Source: Serinus canaria
Taxonomy: Eukaryota; Chordata; Aves; Passeriformes; Fringillidae
Direction of reading: 5' to 3'
NCBI RefSeq assembly: GCF_022539315.1
Contig: NC_066322.1
Span: 18,176,765 to 18,240,764 of the forward strand
DNA: 64,000 nucleotides
Shown here: positions 13,001-28,013 of the stretch, piece by piece
Layout of the letters: the number at the start of each line of letters is the position of its first letter
Numbering within the stretch: position 1 is the first letter of the stretch
Program-made: the position numbers and the translations under genes
Notes under the pieces: generated by a model
Database searches by the model: none
Seen by the model: the letters and a program-made list of their open reading frames with translations, nothing else
Told to the model about the DNA's origin: nothing

Positions 13001-16000
13001 TGTGTTTTAGCAGCCATTTAAAAGCATGACTGAAATATCCCATTGCACATGAGATGACTCTTGCAGCAGTAACTAAAGAAGTAGTCCCCAGGAATTGCCA
13101 TTTGTGTCAGTGGAGTACAGCTGCTCTGGAGGAAAAAGCCTGGGGCACCTGCAGCAGCCATAGGGTAGCAAAGAGAACCAGCAGCTTTGCTCTGATTTGA
13201 AACAGGATTCACCTCCTTTAAAGTATTTATTTGCAAACACCTTGCTTAACAATTTTAGAGGAGTCTCCATTTTTTCTATTCTTAATTGTTTTCTTCAGGT
13301 GTTTTGATTATTTTGCTAATCTTTCTCCATGCAAATATATCTATTCCTTTTAAAAAAGTCTATCAGTTCTTTTTTAGCATCCAGTATGTTTATACGTGGA
13401 AGTTACACATTGAAAAACATATGCCCCTTTTCAACTTGTTCTTGAGCTCTAATGGAGGAAAACCAGAAACCTTTGAAATGTCTTTCTTTCTATGAAAAAA
13501 AGTTAATTGTCTTTTTTTTTTTTTCCATTTTAGAAAAATATTACAGAATGACAATTGGAAGCAGTAGTTTCTGAAAACGTTCCAAAGAGGTTTACAACAG
13601 CCACTGTATATAGTTATAATTATTTTGGTAGAGAGGCACAAAAAGGACAAAAATAAAATTCAAGACAATTCCAAACTCCTCACCTCTTCCTAATAATCAG
13701 GACTATGTTTCTGATGACTCCTTATTTATTAGGCTGGGCTAGGAATCTGCTTCTCATGCTGTCAAACTTGTGTGTTGTGATATAGAACAGGTCACTCTAT
13801 CTGTATCTGCTGCTCTCCTTCTCCCTTCCTTAGCTAATTTATACAGTGAAATATCAGGACAGACTACAACACTGCTGCCGACACAGCACATAGAAAAATG
13901 AGGCATGATCTTTTAAATATAGTATTCATTATAACACTGGCACTGGAAACACTTTACTCTTTTACAATGCAAATAAGCACATCTTAGTCATGGAGGTTAC
14001 ATATACAGATGTCACAAAAGCACATTTAAAGACCGACAAATATATGAAAAAACCCAGAAGAATCTGAATGAAGATTAAATTTCATGGGGTAGAACTCTGA
14101 TCATGAAGGACACTTTCTGCACATTGCATAATGGAGGGTACAGTGTATTCTTTTTATATTCCTCAAATGTGTACATTCTCAGCATGTACAGTTTCAGTAA
14201 TTAGAAAAGAAATTTGGATGTTAGAGTTTACATAAATAACAAAAACCATCAGGTGCCTTTTTCTTGTGATATTTTTTCTTTTTATCTGCTTTATAATTTT
14301 TTAATTTCCTCTATTCGATCTCAAGATATTAAAGTCCAAAGCACCTAGCAATATCACTGGCAAAATAAGTCATATGTCATGCTCAATTTTAGAGTCATTA
14401 GCTATCTGTAGACACTGTCTTATGCAGTGGAGTTAAAAAACCTAAAGAGAGAAAGACTGAATATATCTGAGGGTAAAAAGCCTTTATGGGTGTTGATGGG
14501 AGTATATGGAAGAAACCAGCAAGAACAGTGGATAATGGAAGATTGCTAGTGCAGGTAGTGGGCTTATCTATATGACAAATTGGTGAAGAATGAGGAGGAA
14601 AACTATGTTGATTTAATGCTGGCAATTTGAAGCATAGGCTGCACAGCTGTTTCAGACAGAAATACTAAGATAAATTCAGAAGCAACCCCTGCTCTGACAG
14701 ATTAATAAAAGACCAGGAATTATTTGAGCTTCTTAGAGGAAGGGATCACTAAAGAGCCCTTCAAATACCCAAGATATTGCACATAAGAATAGAAGAACAG
14801 CTCATCCAGCCCTTGCCTGTCTGTTATCAAGAACACACTTTAAACTGAGAGTCAAGCTTTTCCAGCAGACATGAAAAAATACATACTACAAGTGAAAAAG
14901 TAAAGAACAAAGTGAACACTTGATACTGATACAATTTTAGGAAAAAATGTCATTGGTAGAACCTTCAAACAGGCTACCTAAAAAGGCTTACCTAACATAA
15001 ATTTTTTAAAAAGCTGTACTGGGTCTTCTGTTTCAACTTCTTTCTTAAAATCATTGCTACCAATAGGACCATTTATCCAGGTGAGATGAAGATACAGACT
15101 TTTTACACTTCAAAAGTCAGACAAACCAACTCCATGTAAACATTTCACCAGCGCTTTAAACACACCTGTGGTCACTGAGCTCTCCATTCTCTGGTCAGAC
15201 ACAAAAGGGCTCCTTCCCCTGGTTCTGCCAGGAATCTACTATGCGTCCTGCATGCTCACTGCTGGCAATGTAAGCATACACAGTCATTTCAAACATATTT
15301 TAGCATATTTTACTAAACAGCCAGCCATGCTTGTTAGCTGAATTTCTAAAAGTTTGATTTCCTGGATTATTGTCCAGCTCCAGACAACCCAACACTCTCA
15401 GAAAGGTTATACTGTATCAGCAGCTTTCCACTGCTCTGACCCAGAACCCTTTGGAAAAATTATATGGATTAATTCACAAACCAAAGGATCAGAACTGAGA
15501 GTTAGCTCTATGTCAGGAAGAAGGTTCCTATGGAAGAATACTTCAGAAGTGCTAAGACTGCAAGGTAGCATTGAAAAAGGAAAAAAAGAAAAGAAACCCC
15601 AACCAAACCAAAAGTAAGTAGCTTTGGTATCCCTCCCCTGCTCCCTCAAAAGAAGGAAATACTTCAGTGTGATGGCTCACTAATGAATTATTCACAGAAA
15701 GGTAGGGCTTTCTTTCCCAGAGGTTACGGCAATGTCAAGTGAAAACATGTCAGTCTGCCAAGAAACACCAATGGTGTGGAATATTTCAACAGAAGGTGAC
15801 ACAATCACCCCGCTAATGATGTGAGCTCTTTTGGTGAGTGTATCTGAATTACATTCCTACAAAGGATGCCAGGCATAACCAATAATTTGATATTTAATTT
15901 TGGGAAATTTTAAAGATTAACAAGCTCCTCTGAGCAAATTCTAAAGCCAGGTTTTATTTTTAATTTATCAGCATTGCCTAAGCTTATTATTCACACAGTC

Positions 16001-16439
16001 TTCTTCCAGCACTCTTCATAGATAAAAAGCACTCTAAGTAATAATTTTAATACTAAAATTACCTATGTTGTAAAAATGCCCACCACCATCTCATCCCAGT
16101 TCTGGAAAGAACTTCTCAAACTTCAGTTCAACAGGCAGCGCTAAACTGTGCGGGAGACCACAGGTCACAAAATGTGACTTTTTCCCTGATATGTGGGTTA
16201 AGCCTGGTTTTCTTACAGTCCCTGTAGATAAAATAGAGCAAATGTGGTATTTAGGATGCTTTTTGTCACACTGTTCGTTCTGATAGTCAAGAAGAAAATT
16301 CCTTTGTCAGGACACCTACTGGTAAAAGATCCATGGGGTCTTTTCACCTCTTAAATACAATTTCGAAATATATTTAATTTTTCTGAACAGATTGCAATTC
16401 ACAATTTATGCCTAGTTGTTGTCTTAGGTAGCACGAGTT

Positions 16440-16740
16440 CTAACGTCATTATAGGGCAAGGATTTCATATCACCAGAGCTTCATACCTCCTCGATGTTTC
16501 TGGCAGGCAGCTCCTCTAAGCACTGACTGTTCCTGGTCCTTGCAGCAGTCATCTGACTCCTGTTCCTCCAGATCCCACCAATCCACTCTTTTATACCACT
16601 TGTTCTTATTTGCTACAGGTGTGGCCTGTTAAGATCAGGCCTGCTTCTAATCTTTAGTAACTGGTCCAGCTGCAACTCATTCGAGGATAAGATTACCTTC
16701 TATACCACCTTCATTTACCCATACTGTATCACCCTACACC
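16440..16740 (-). mobile_element. Probable LTR fragment of an endogenous retrovirus, minus strand
   Basis: Read on the minus strand, the segment has CAGGCCACACCTGTAGC, then a TATA-like GGTATAAAAG (plus-strand 16588-16597), then a purine-rich GGAGGAACAGGAGTCAG stretch. This layout resembles the U3/R part of bird LTRs as I remember them. I see no retroviral coding sequence nearby and could not define the ends or a target duplication. A solo LTR or fragment is likeliest. Confidence 0.4.
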
Positions 16741-18572
16741 TAGTGCTATTAAGAGGTCTAAAGCACCTACCTCACAGGACAAAATTTGAAATTCATCCAG
16801 TGGACTTGATTCTTACGGGAAAATATTTGTAGACTCAAGTGTGTTCTTCACAATCTCTCTTATCCTCAAGAAGAAAGTTAAGATCATTTCACAGAGTTCA
16901 CTGCACTCATAAGTCAGTGGGAGAGGAATCTCACAAAAACTCCACAATCTCTGTTCTGCACCAATATTAAGTTTTAGTGCATTGTATGAAACAATTTTAG
17001 CCTATAACTGAAATTCATTTTTATGCAAATCTTAATCTGCCCAGTATGCACAAAAATTAAGTTACAGGCAAGGAATTAAGAATAATTTCTAGACTGAGCC
17101 ATGTTCAGACTTAAAAAAAAAAAAAAAAAGGTCTAATACTACTTAAAGATCCAAATTGTACAGAAGTGTTCCAACCCAAAGCTGGGGTAAAGTGGCCCCT
17201 AAGAACATGTCTGAGGAGGAGGGTGTGTGTGTGCGTGTGCACTGCCTGCAGCGCTGCCAACACCGGCCCTCCTGTGACAGCCCATGCTCAGAACCAAAGC
17301 TGGAATCAGTTAAGCATTTATCTGCAGGTACAGGAAGGATTTCCTTTAAAAGTTGTTCTCAAGCCTCAAGGTAGGACTTATGCACCCATAACAAGTTGGG
17401 TCATTATTCCTGCTCCCTTATCACTGTGTATTTGTTGTCATGTGGTCAGATATATGACTTTATGAGCCAGTATCTTTCTGGCCAAGGAACTGTTGGTCAC
17501 CACCCTTCACCAAACTGCTTGGATCTCAGTTGCAATGATTTTCATTAAGCTTGTGGACTAATTCCTACTGTGCAACCTCCATTTCTCACCACAATCAGCA
17601 CCAATGCCTCTAATAAAGACAGAATAAAACATTTCATTTTTTTAGGGCAATACATTTTATCCCTGAACAGTGACTACATGTTGTTCTTAGTAGTTTGTTT
17701 CTGAAACTGCTCGCTTAAGGCTGAGTACTTTTATCATGTTTAATATCCAGTGCAAGGTCTAGCTCTGCTTGACTTTAATTCATCTTACTCCTATCCTTCT
17801 TTAATTCTTTTGCATACATTTCTCTACCTGTCAGTCCTTTCTGCAATCTTATACATTCTGCAAATTTACTTTTAATTATGTGGCTGTTGATCCAGGTATA
17901 TTTTTTCTACAATGCTTCTTTCTTTGTTCCAGGTATTAATGCCAGAGAGTGTTAAAGCTTCTGAATAAGGAAGTTCCAGACCTTTTCCATATTTATGTTT
18001 CAGGGCTTCTTAGGTAGATTGATTCACATCTGTTGAGTACTGACCTTTGAAATCCTCTGTTCCATACAGATTCCTTTTCCTCTTGTCATTTAATTTTATC
18101 TGAATCGCACATCATACATTCCTCAGTCAGCTCATCTAGAATATCTTCATTACTTAAATGAAACCTTATTGATGAAGTGAAAAACTGTCAGCTATTATCA
18201 GCAGAAATAACCAGTACTATCAGCATTTGTTCTGCAAGCTATTCTGAAGAAGTTAAATACTTCCATATGCAGGGCTGCCCACCCATCTGGTCACAACTCC
18301 TAGTAGTACTTAAAAGCTTTAACCATGCACAGAATGTTAAAACATAAAATGTTTTAAAAAGATCCCTTTTAGTATGCAAATTCAACCCTACAATATCCTA
18401 CAGACCCACAAAACTAATATAATTTTTTTATCATTCTCTGATTTTGAGGTGTTTTTAATTCAAAAGACACAGCTACACTAGAGCTATTGATGAGAATTTG
18501 TGCAATTCTACCTTTTGTGATTACCACATCAGATTTCTCACCTGTTGTTTCACTACATGCAATCCATCTAAC
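16741..18572. other. Intergenic, no gene seen
   Basis: AT-rich DNA with a run of 17 A (17113-17129) and a short GT-rich stretch (about 17221-17240). No recognisable element. Confidence 0.6.
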
Positions 18573-18720
18573 ACAGAATCATTAAGGTTGGAAAAAACCT
18601 CCAAGATCATCAAGTTGAACCTTTGACCTAATGCACCATGCCCACTAAAGCCTATCTCAGTGCCACATCCCCTCACTTTTTGAACTGTTTCTGCTCACTG
18701 TCAGCTCCATCATCATTGGA
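18573..18720 (-). mobile_element. CR1 LINE 3' end, minus strand
   Basis: The plus strand reads ACAGAATCATTAAGGTTGG, then AAGATCATCAAGTTGAACC, then CACCATGCCCACTAAAGCC and GTGCCACATCC. This is the reverse complement of the avian CR1 3' end, including one copy of its terminal octamer type. The copy is truncated and diverged, and the distal end near 18720 is uncertain. Confidence 0.85.
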
Positions 18721-21700
18721 AAACACTCAAACTGACTTTTTCTTTTAACAGGAGGTAGGTTGGGCAGTCCAAAAATCTGTCTTACCCTGTTTTTTGGCTT
18801 CAGACTCATTTTGTCCATCATGCCAACCTCAGCCCCCAAGGCAGATTACCGAAGCTATTTCCTATATCCAGCTTCTTCAGTATGCAGCAGTACATACTGC
18901 ATTATCTACCAGATAATTTGTATCCATTCTACTCCGCATTGTGGTTATCTAAAAACTGACTGATTTATTTTTTAAATAGACATAATTTTGTTTAAGAATC
19001 ATTTGCATTTCAGGCCATACTTTTACTGGAGACTCATTCCTCCAGCTTCCATGCTGATTTGCATGTTACTACATTACCTGGCTTTTTTGTACTAAAAATT
19101 ATGAGCAAAAAATGATTAATTAATTAGATTATACTTTTAAATAAATTGCATAAACAGGGGACTATCAAAACCTTTTTTCATCTCGGTTTAAATCCATAAC
19201 TTCCTTGCTTGCTTTTATTGTTTCCTTTCACCTCCTTTCCTTACTCCCATCAGGCATGTTTCTGTGTACCAGTGTGCATGTAAAATTAAAGTTAAAGCAT
19301 CCTAAAACCAGTAGCATATTTTCATAGAAGCCTTCAGCTAATTTGTTGTCTCGTGAATAATCTGAATTGGTTCTGCTAAAGCACAGGAATTAGGAATCTT
19401 CTTGGGGGATGCTCCTAAAGCCCTCAAAAGGCACAGAGATATCAAAGGAGATTTGCTCCAATCTACTCAAGGACTCCTTTTAGCAGAGGGAATAGCTGGA
19501 GGCAAGAACGGCTGCAGCAGTTATCCAAAACACTTCTGTATTGCCTTATTGGCATAGGGCTTCAAACAGAATCCATACAGCTTATAGAAAATTATAGGAG
19601 ATATTTTTGGTGGAGTGGGAGCCAAATATAAGTCTTCCAAGCCTTGTATCATTCCTCCTGGTGGTTTGAAGGGCTTTCTGAAACACAGAGATACAAATTC
19701 ACATGAAGGCACTCTTAAAGCATTCCAGCCTGCTAAAGAGCTGGAGTAACTCCCAGCTGGTTCAAAACCAGATGAGTTTACCACTGAGACCCTTCCCCCT
19801 ACACTCAACTATTTAGTCTGGCCTCAACAGACTTTGCCCATCTAAGATATAGTCTCAAAGGTGCTAGTATGGTTAAACTGGAATGTCTCTTGAGCAAAAC
19901 CAAAGGTGCTTTCAGAGATGTTGCACATGGAAAATGTACCCTTTCCAATAGCTGTGCTCTGTTCATTGCTTTTTTTCCTCATGTGTATAATATAAGAACA
20001 GAAAAATCTAAAATTCTAGTCTGTTTCAATAGTTTCATATACAGTTTAGAAATGTAAACAATTTGGTAGCCTAAATCAGTAAGTCAGTTTGAAGAGAAAT
20101 TTTTACAGAACACCAAAACAACTGTTATAGTATATGTGGCCACTGGCTGAGAAATGCAATCTAGCAGATGGTCATTTGCTGTCTTAAGTGATACGGCATG
20201 CAGAAAAGAAAATATTATTCTGTTGAGCTTCAGAAGCTCAACAAAGCCAAAAATAGCATGCAACTTTGCTTCATGGACTTAAAAAAGCACAATTACATAC
20301 TTATGGCAGAAGGAACTGACCTCTCTGATTTTTGAACTTTTTCAGAGTATGGAATAGGTTAAGTCTAAATATTGTAGTAAATGCCTCTTAAGTTCTCATA
20401 TATTCCTTCCTACAGTCTTTCTTTTTGAAGTCTACAGCATCCTTCTAGCAATTGCTTATCAGAAAGATGAATAAAGAAGAGAAATTTGATGTATTTAAGC
20501 TTTCATGCAATATGATAGGGATTAATTCCTAGGAGCTGGGGAGGTACACCTACTCTCCCCTGCAGTTTCATCTTGTCTAACAGCTTTTCTTTTCCTCTCA
20601 GTGGTTAACAAGTACCAATGCCAGCTACAGGGCTCACTGCAACTCACCAGAACACAATATTTCAATGCCACAGTCTATCCACCAACCTCATTTTAAACAG
20701 AAGTTCTCTTGCAAATCCACAGGGTCAACATCATCAGTGCCTTGCTATCGCATCATCCCTAAGTGAAAAATCTGCTGGATATAATAATGACCTAATTAAT
20801 CCCATTGTTTTCCCTCTAAGACACAGACCAATCTGGTCTCTTTCATTTTCTCACAAAAGAGAAAACTGCAGGAAGCAAATGACTGCTTGTGTTGCCACTG
20901 TAAATCACATATGCTGGAATATTTCCTTCCCATCTGATCTAGAGCTCTTGCAGCTGCAGTCTGACCATACTGTCCAAAGTCACTCTATTCTTGGACTACA
21001 TCATGGTATAAAGTCTTGACATTTGTTTCCCTGCTATTCTTTTCTAGAATTTGGCAATAATTCTTAGTATCTGAAGATAAATACTTCTCAGTTTTCAAGA
21101 AACAGAGCCTCCAAAATTGTACACAATGCAAATACACTAAGACATGCTAAGAGTAAATTAAAAAAACTACAGTCTACAAAATTACTGAAGTCTGTTTCCT
21201 TGTGCACTTGTGCTCATGCACATATTTGCTGTATAGCATTCCCACCAGATACAACACACACCTTAGATAATCCCAAGTTATGCAGTGGTGAGGGAACAGA
21301 CAGCAGCTGGTTTCTTGCTTTTTATGTGTTCTGGGAAATACTCTGTCACTTTACTGTTCACCAGAAGCAACAGATATTTTTAAATCATGAAGACATTTGT
21401 GTGTGTGTGGGGGGGGTTAAATATAAAATTAGGGCACATGAGTAGAACAGCTGTCTACTATACTGCCAGTTTTATATGTATGTATCCTGGCAGGAAAATT
21501 TGGAGGTTTCCCGCAAAGTTTTACCTAAGGAGTAAGAGATTTACCTAAGGCACAGTGTAAAAAACATTAATTCTTCTATAAATCTATCTCAGCTCTTTTT
21601 GAGATTTAGGCATCTCTTTTAATGGTGTTGAAACTATTTTGAGCTATTTAGCAACTTCATAACAAATAAAGTTAGGAGAGGAAGAGGATGTCAAAGGGAA

Positions 21701-24700
21701 GAAGAATCTTAGATCAACTGCCAAGTTTACCCGCCAGGGCTTTTCCACATATTAATCTTTTATAAGAAAACCGCCCTCAAATAGTGTGAACACAGCTGTT
21801 CCCATTTTAAGCTTGACATCTTCTATGCTGGGTAAGCTCAGTCCTCACAAATGACCCCAATATTACTCCTTTGTATTTTAAATTATTCATATGCCTGCTT
21901 CCCTGACCAATCAGATTGTCTGATAAGATACATTGTTCTTTGGTCACTTTGGAGTCTCACCAGTTTCCAGATTTTTAAAACAATCTCCACTATTAATTGA
22001 AATGCATCACTTGTTTGCCAGGACTTAAAAACAGCTCTTCATACAGTGAGAACAGTTTTTCCCTTATCAATTACAAAAAATAAAAACCAAAAAACCAACA
22101 GTTACAATCTATGCAAATGACAAGAAAGCTATCCATGAAGTAAATTCAGAATTTTTACCTGAAGACACTTCAGGTACCCTGTCAGGCTGTGTGGATTTTC
22201 CTCCAGCTTGGGCAGAGTGTAATTGTTTACTTAACCTGGATATTGATTGTAGTTAGACTGCTGGCTCGCTTCCTTCAGCTGCAATTCTCATTTTGGCAGT
22301 TTCACATACATCACTTAAAATTCCTCTCTGCAGCCATGCTGTTCACATTCTTTCCTCTGGGTCATAATCTAGTACCATGACCATACTTTTATTTCTGCAT
22401 TATGATGATGGGGCTTTTAAAAATTTTTCTGATCTTTGTAGAACAAAAAGTGGAAGCTTTTAGCAAGAATGTCCTTGAGTCACTGTCCTTTACAATTAGT
22501 ATTATACTACAGAGTTTTATGGATGAGCTCAGATAAAAGGGAGAGATTTTCCAGCAGTGTAGCTGCAATATGAATTTTCTACATGTTTCATGAATACCTA
22601 TATACATGTCACTTTCTATCAATTAGTACTAAATTGTTAATTAGGTGGCATGCAGTTTGCAATTTTATGTCAATAGTTCAGATGTGAATTTGAAGACTAA
22701 AATAAAATCCCTTACATAAAACTTTCTTAGTAGTCATCCTGGTAGTAATAAACTAAGGCAAAAGGCACACAAATTTGCTATCTAAAAAATAAATCTATTA
22801 AAACATCATGAATATGGAGCGTTAATTCAACCACAATGTGTCTTCTGTATTGGTTTAAGTACTCTCACCTACTACAAACGTACTTAGGCTCACCTACTAC
22901 AAAGTTTGAGGGTCACAGAAAGCATGTGCAAACATTAAAGATTGCTAAATCCATACAAAGCAATTCTGTAAGGGCTAATTAACCTTGAAATGGTGGCAAA
23001 ACCTGTACCTAAAGGTCAAAAAATGATCACCAGTGTTTTCAGAGCCATTACACTGTAGCAGATGAAATACACAATTCTTCAGTAGAAATGGACTATAAAC
23101 AGAGACTTGTAAAGAAATAACATTCATATCAACCATTTTCAATTTTTTAAATTTAGTTAATAAGCAGGATTACACCTAGTTATTGATAAACAGAAAAATT
23201 GAGGTCCAGTATTAATCTGTTTCTCTTTACCTGGAGTTCCAAACTAGGCATGAGAGAAATTAAAACCAGAGAGAATTCCAACTCCTGTATGAAATTACTT
23301 CAATAAACCTTGATATGTATTTAATGTATCAATATTTTTGCATACTTTCTGACTAGGAGATACTCTAGTATTTCATGCCATACTGTACAGATTGCTACAT
23401 ATACAGTTCCTCAAAAAACTAGGACAGCAGCATTTATTTGAAACCAGGAAACCATTTTTTCAGCAGAAAAGACAATGCTATATTAGAACAGATAGACTCT
23501 ATTTCACAACAATGCAAAGTATTACACCCTCTCTCCCCCCCCCCAAAAAAAAATGATGCTTTCATATCTAATGAAGCTTGACAACTGGTTTTAGATACTG
23601 TAAAATATGTGAGACCAAATAGTGCTTTACCTGGAATATTTTCAAGTCTAAAATTTGACAGTAACATAACTTAAAAGGCTAGCACATCTCCAGATATTGA
23701 TCAGGGGTTTGTAGAGCTGCAATGCCATAAAAATCATCTGCAGCTATAAAAGAGATAACATGATTATGAGTACACTACATTGTAATTTCCTTTGAGCAGT
23801 CAGAAAGGAAAAACAGTCTGATAGTCTCTGAAAAAAATAAGCTTGCAGGATATCCCCCATCTGATGGATGAATCATTTTACAATATTCCAATTAAAGAAT
23901 CTTCCAAATTTAAATTAACAACAAAAATAATACAATAACTTAACAAGTACCTTTCAACCACAAAACAAGAGGCAGCTGAAAAGCTAAGCAGCTCACAATG
24001 TAGAGAATTTTAATGTTCCAACTTCCTTGTGAGTTCAGGCATGGAACATAAATAGTTAACCTTATTCTAAGCCATTAAATGGAGCTTACTAAAAAGCTTG
24101 CTCTAATAAATGGTATGATATGAAGGTCAGCCCTTAATTCACCATCAAAATATCTTCTGGGTGTAAACATAATGACTTCTGCTTATGCACTACACAACCC
24201 TGACAAGAATGCTACTTGACAATCCATTTCAGACCTAGAAAAACGTTCTCATTTGCGTCAAGGTGCTGAATGTCAGCAGATTCACTAACACGCTTATTTG
24301 CACTGCAGTGGTGGAACAGAGTAAAACACCAGGAGCCCCCCATTCCCCACTGCTGCCTGACTAGGGAGATGGTGAAATAAAACAAGATTTAATCCTGTCC
24401 ATATCACTGTGCAGTTGGTGAAACTTGACAAGTCAACATTAAGTATTCAACATGGTATTGTGGCCTAAAGGGATCACATGCAGCCTGCACATAAGAAGAA
24501 AGGAATAGCTTGGTTCTGCTTCGGTGTTTGTAAATTTAATTTGTTCAAGGAAAAACAGCTCTGGAAGGGATTACTAGCTAAGATTTACACTCTTACCAAA
24601 GAAAAAGAGAAAATGCAAGTAGGAATAATATTGACGTTTTTGTAATACAAAATAGCTTTTTGGGTTTAAGTGAATAAATAAAAGTTGGAGGCGATTGCAG

Positions 24701-26109
24701 CTCAACCCCAGCATATGAGAATATTCCACTTAGTGCTCCTGAGTAGGAGGGCCTGGGAAGCTAGAGTATTTCATGAAAATTGCATAGGAATTTAGAAAAA
24801 ACACATATTTTGCGAAACGTTACAATTCATTTAGCAAAATATTGTCAAGTATCGTTTCAGCGCAATACCTATTTCTTTAAATAAGTGGGGCAACAATATT
24901 CATGATACAACATCTGATATATTGACCTAATTATTGCCAAGATCTCATTCCATAGGCTCACTAAAGGTTATCTGCAGGAAAATATGTAAATCCCTGGTGC
25001 CCAGGAAACATGGAGCCTGTGAATAGAATGGAAATGAAGAAAAACCAAGATTTCCAGCAATGTAATTCTGAAATAAAAGTTCAAGAGAAACCTGGAAATC
25101 CCCTTTGCTAAGTGTAGCTCTGTATTTACACGATCTGCAATACCTTTGAATAGAACAATTACACAACTACTTTAAGTCATCTCTGTTCCTACAGCAGGAA
25201 ATGAGCACAAAATTCCTGAGTCTGTAAAATGCTCTTTTTGCTAAACAATGCAGGGGAGAGTTGCTGGCAACCCCCCTAGGACTCAGCATGGGTGGGAAGG
25301 TGCCCTGAAGATGCATTTGCTTACTCAGCCCTTTTAACAGAAATTAGGGACAACTGGCATAGAGGGTGGGGAGGGCAGCTGAAAGTAATCACAGAACAGC
25401 TTCCTATTTTGTTTTAGCAGGGGTCCTTTTGATGATTGAACCTCCAAATGACTGTTAAATGCAATGCATATTTTCTAGAGTGAAGGACAATGAATACCTT
25501 TTCCTTACAGATTGATACTTCAAATATAAAGCACAGAAAGATAAGCACTGCCAGCAAGGAATCTAAAAATATGTCTTCTTAAGCTTGATTAATGAGCTAA
25601 TAAAAAGCTATATTAAGAAAAAATCCAATTAAAGCATCTTGCAATATTTCTCTCAAACAGAAATAAAAAAATCCAAGAGCATAGTAAAACTATGGAATAT
25701 TAGTATGATTCAGACAACAGCCTTAATATCCAAGCCTATAGTACATCAATTTTATAGTTTCTTTGACTAGCTGTCCTTTATTTATCATCTCTGATGGGTG
25801 TTGTCTGAAGTTGTGGTCCTTGATGAGTTTTAATTTGTTATTGCATCATATCATCTGAATTTAAATAGACATATTAAAAACTTGGGCATTATACAGGTTA
25901 TAAGTACTTATTCTATTCAGAAAACCTGCAGGCATCTAGCAGAACATGTGGAAATAAGGGCAAAGCCACTGGAAATTATATACTATCAGCTATAGATAAA
26001 GTCAGAAAACAAACTAGCTACACTTCTCACTGATGGACAAAAGACAGAGTAAAAAATTTACATTGTAATAGTTACTTTTCAACCGTCTCTGGTACCTGAA
26101 GGTAATGAG
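18721..26109. other. Intergenic, no gene seen
   Basis: AT-rich DNA with a small hairpin (20221-20243), a C10/A10 run near 23535-23554 and a partial 25-base duplication (about 22864-22903). No exon, RNA gene or clear mobile element is recognised. Confidence 0.6.
20221..20243. repeat. Small hairpin, 10-pair stem with 3-base loop
   Basis: TGTTGAGCTT and AAGCTCAACA flank CAG. The arms are perfectly complementary. Confidence 0.8.
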
Positions 26110-28013
26110 AGGGGACAGGTGCAGTGACGACACTGGAAAGGAGACGTAAAAGACACAGAGGTAGGAAGAGCGGGAGATTTGACACCAGACGAGAAGCACC
26201 TGCACCACAAGGAGCTCCACCACGGCCCCTGCAGCAGCTGGAGGCGAGCAGCACTCAGCGCAGGCCCGCGGCAGGCTGCCAGGAAGGCAGCGCACCACAG
26301 AACCCCCGGGCCGCTCAGAGGCACAGAGCTGAGGCACAGCAAAGAGCAGTAGGGCAGGCACAGTCTAGACAGGGTCGGAAAGAAAAGAAACCTGGGCATC
26401 TCGTACCAGGGTCAGTTGTTATTTTAATACTAAAGGAGCTGTTTATCTGCACTTACTGGAAGGTCCTCAGGCATCGGCGGGTGTCCGAGTCTCCAGGACA
26501 GGCGCATCCCACCTCCCTCTGCCGGCGGCTCCGGGCGAGACCCCCTGCAGCAAACGCCGCTGGCACCTGAGGCGTGGAGCGGGCCACTGCCCCCGGCTCC
26601 TCGTGAATTTTAGGGCATTTTTTAAACAAAAATTAAAATGTCTCAGTAAACACTCTCTAATTAGGCAGACGTAGTCTTTGTCTCTTTGCACAGTTCAGTG
26701 AACACTTGGTGGTTTTTATTTAATCCCTGTATTTCAAGTTGTGGTTCAAGACTTCGCCGAAAACCGTGAAATATCAAATGTATTTCCTCATCAGCTGCCT
26801 GCAGCGCTTCACGAAGGAATACTTTTCAAAATACTTTCGTTTGATTACGGGGTTTGCCTTTTCTAATTTGACAGCAAGGGAATCAAGATACACAAAGACA
26901 ATGTTGTATCTGCCTGTTTAAGAACCCGCCCACGACTCCTGAAATTTACATTAACAACAAAGTTGACTTCAGCTATTTCAGGCGGCGACTGTAGAGCCGT
27001 GCCCAGTTCCACACTGAGCAAAGGCGGGCCCGGCCCCGCAGCGGCGCTCCCGGCTCCGGCCCAGAGTCGGTGCCAGGGAAGCGCTGAAGCCCCGGGCAGG
27101 TCAGAGCTGCCTTCCCCTCCCGCCGCCTCCCTGCTCGGCCCTGGCTCCGGCAACGAACGGCGCCGGCCATTACTTCCAGTTCAATATTGGCAACTTCGAA
27201 ATCCCACAATTCCGATGGTTTTACTTTAAAAAAAAAAGGACAGCTTTGCGATTTTAAATGTTTGGTGTCTCTCTCCCCGCTGCTTTTCTGTTATAATGGG
27301 CTGTCACTTTGTTCTCACAAGCACATTTCTGACACCAGAGTCCCTGGCCTCAGCATCAGGACACACGCCTAACCTCACGGCGAAGGGGTCCAGCTACGAG
27401 CGACAGAGCGGCTGCTCCAGAGAAGCTGTACGAGAGGCAAGAGACAAAGCAGCAACGCGTGGGTTTTGCCTGCTGCCCCGGTGGCGGCACCTGAGTGCCT
27501 GCCACGAGGGACGAAAGACCAACACGGAGAGCGGAGGAAAGCAAGCCTGGGTACGCCCCTGCCGGCCCGGGGGCAGTCGAGGGCAGAGCGAGCGGCTGCC
27601 TGGGAGCGGACGGAGCACTCCCGACCGAGACTGCATACACATTCCAGCGGCTGCGGCCACCGGCAGCCCCCTGGGCGACTCGCCTAGTCCCCTGGCAGCC
27701 TTGGGGGCGGCCAGGGCGGCGTCCCCCGCGCCGCCACGAACACGCCTGTGGGCGTTGAGCCGCCCCGTCCCGCCTCCGCAGAGGCCGCAGCCGCAGTCCC
27801 CGCTGTCCGGGCCTGCCGGCAGGCTCGACACCTCCCGGCCCCGCTCCCTCCCAGCCCTGCCCGGCAGCGCGGCCCTCCTGCCGCCGCTTCCACTCCTGCG
27901 CACTGGGCGCGCCCCCCGGGCCGGCAGCAGCAAGGGGCGGGCGGGGGAGCCGCCAACTGCGGTTCCGCGGGGAGCGGCTGTGGCGGGGCCGCCGCCCGCG
28001 CTCGCAGGGCAGG

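Larger units (their letters stand above)
8721..16430. other. Intergenic, simple repeats only
   Basis: AT-rich DNA containing the (AT)16 array (9395-9426), a TTTA-rich run (9987-10012) and a 16-base tandem duplication (9207-9238). No gene or RNA is recognised. Confidence 0.6.

Noticed and set aside
14781..14850. Possible old CR1-like repeat (ACATAAGAATAGAAGAACAGC region)
   Set aside because: Only a loose resemblance to a turtle repeat remembered from memory; too short and diverged to call.
26014..26570. Open frames of 106-148 residues on both strands
   Set aside because: Low-complexity Arg/Ala/Pro-rich translations with no family features, in an outer CpG block.
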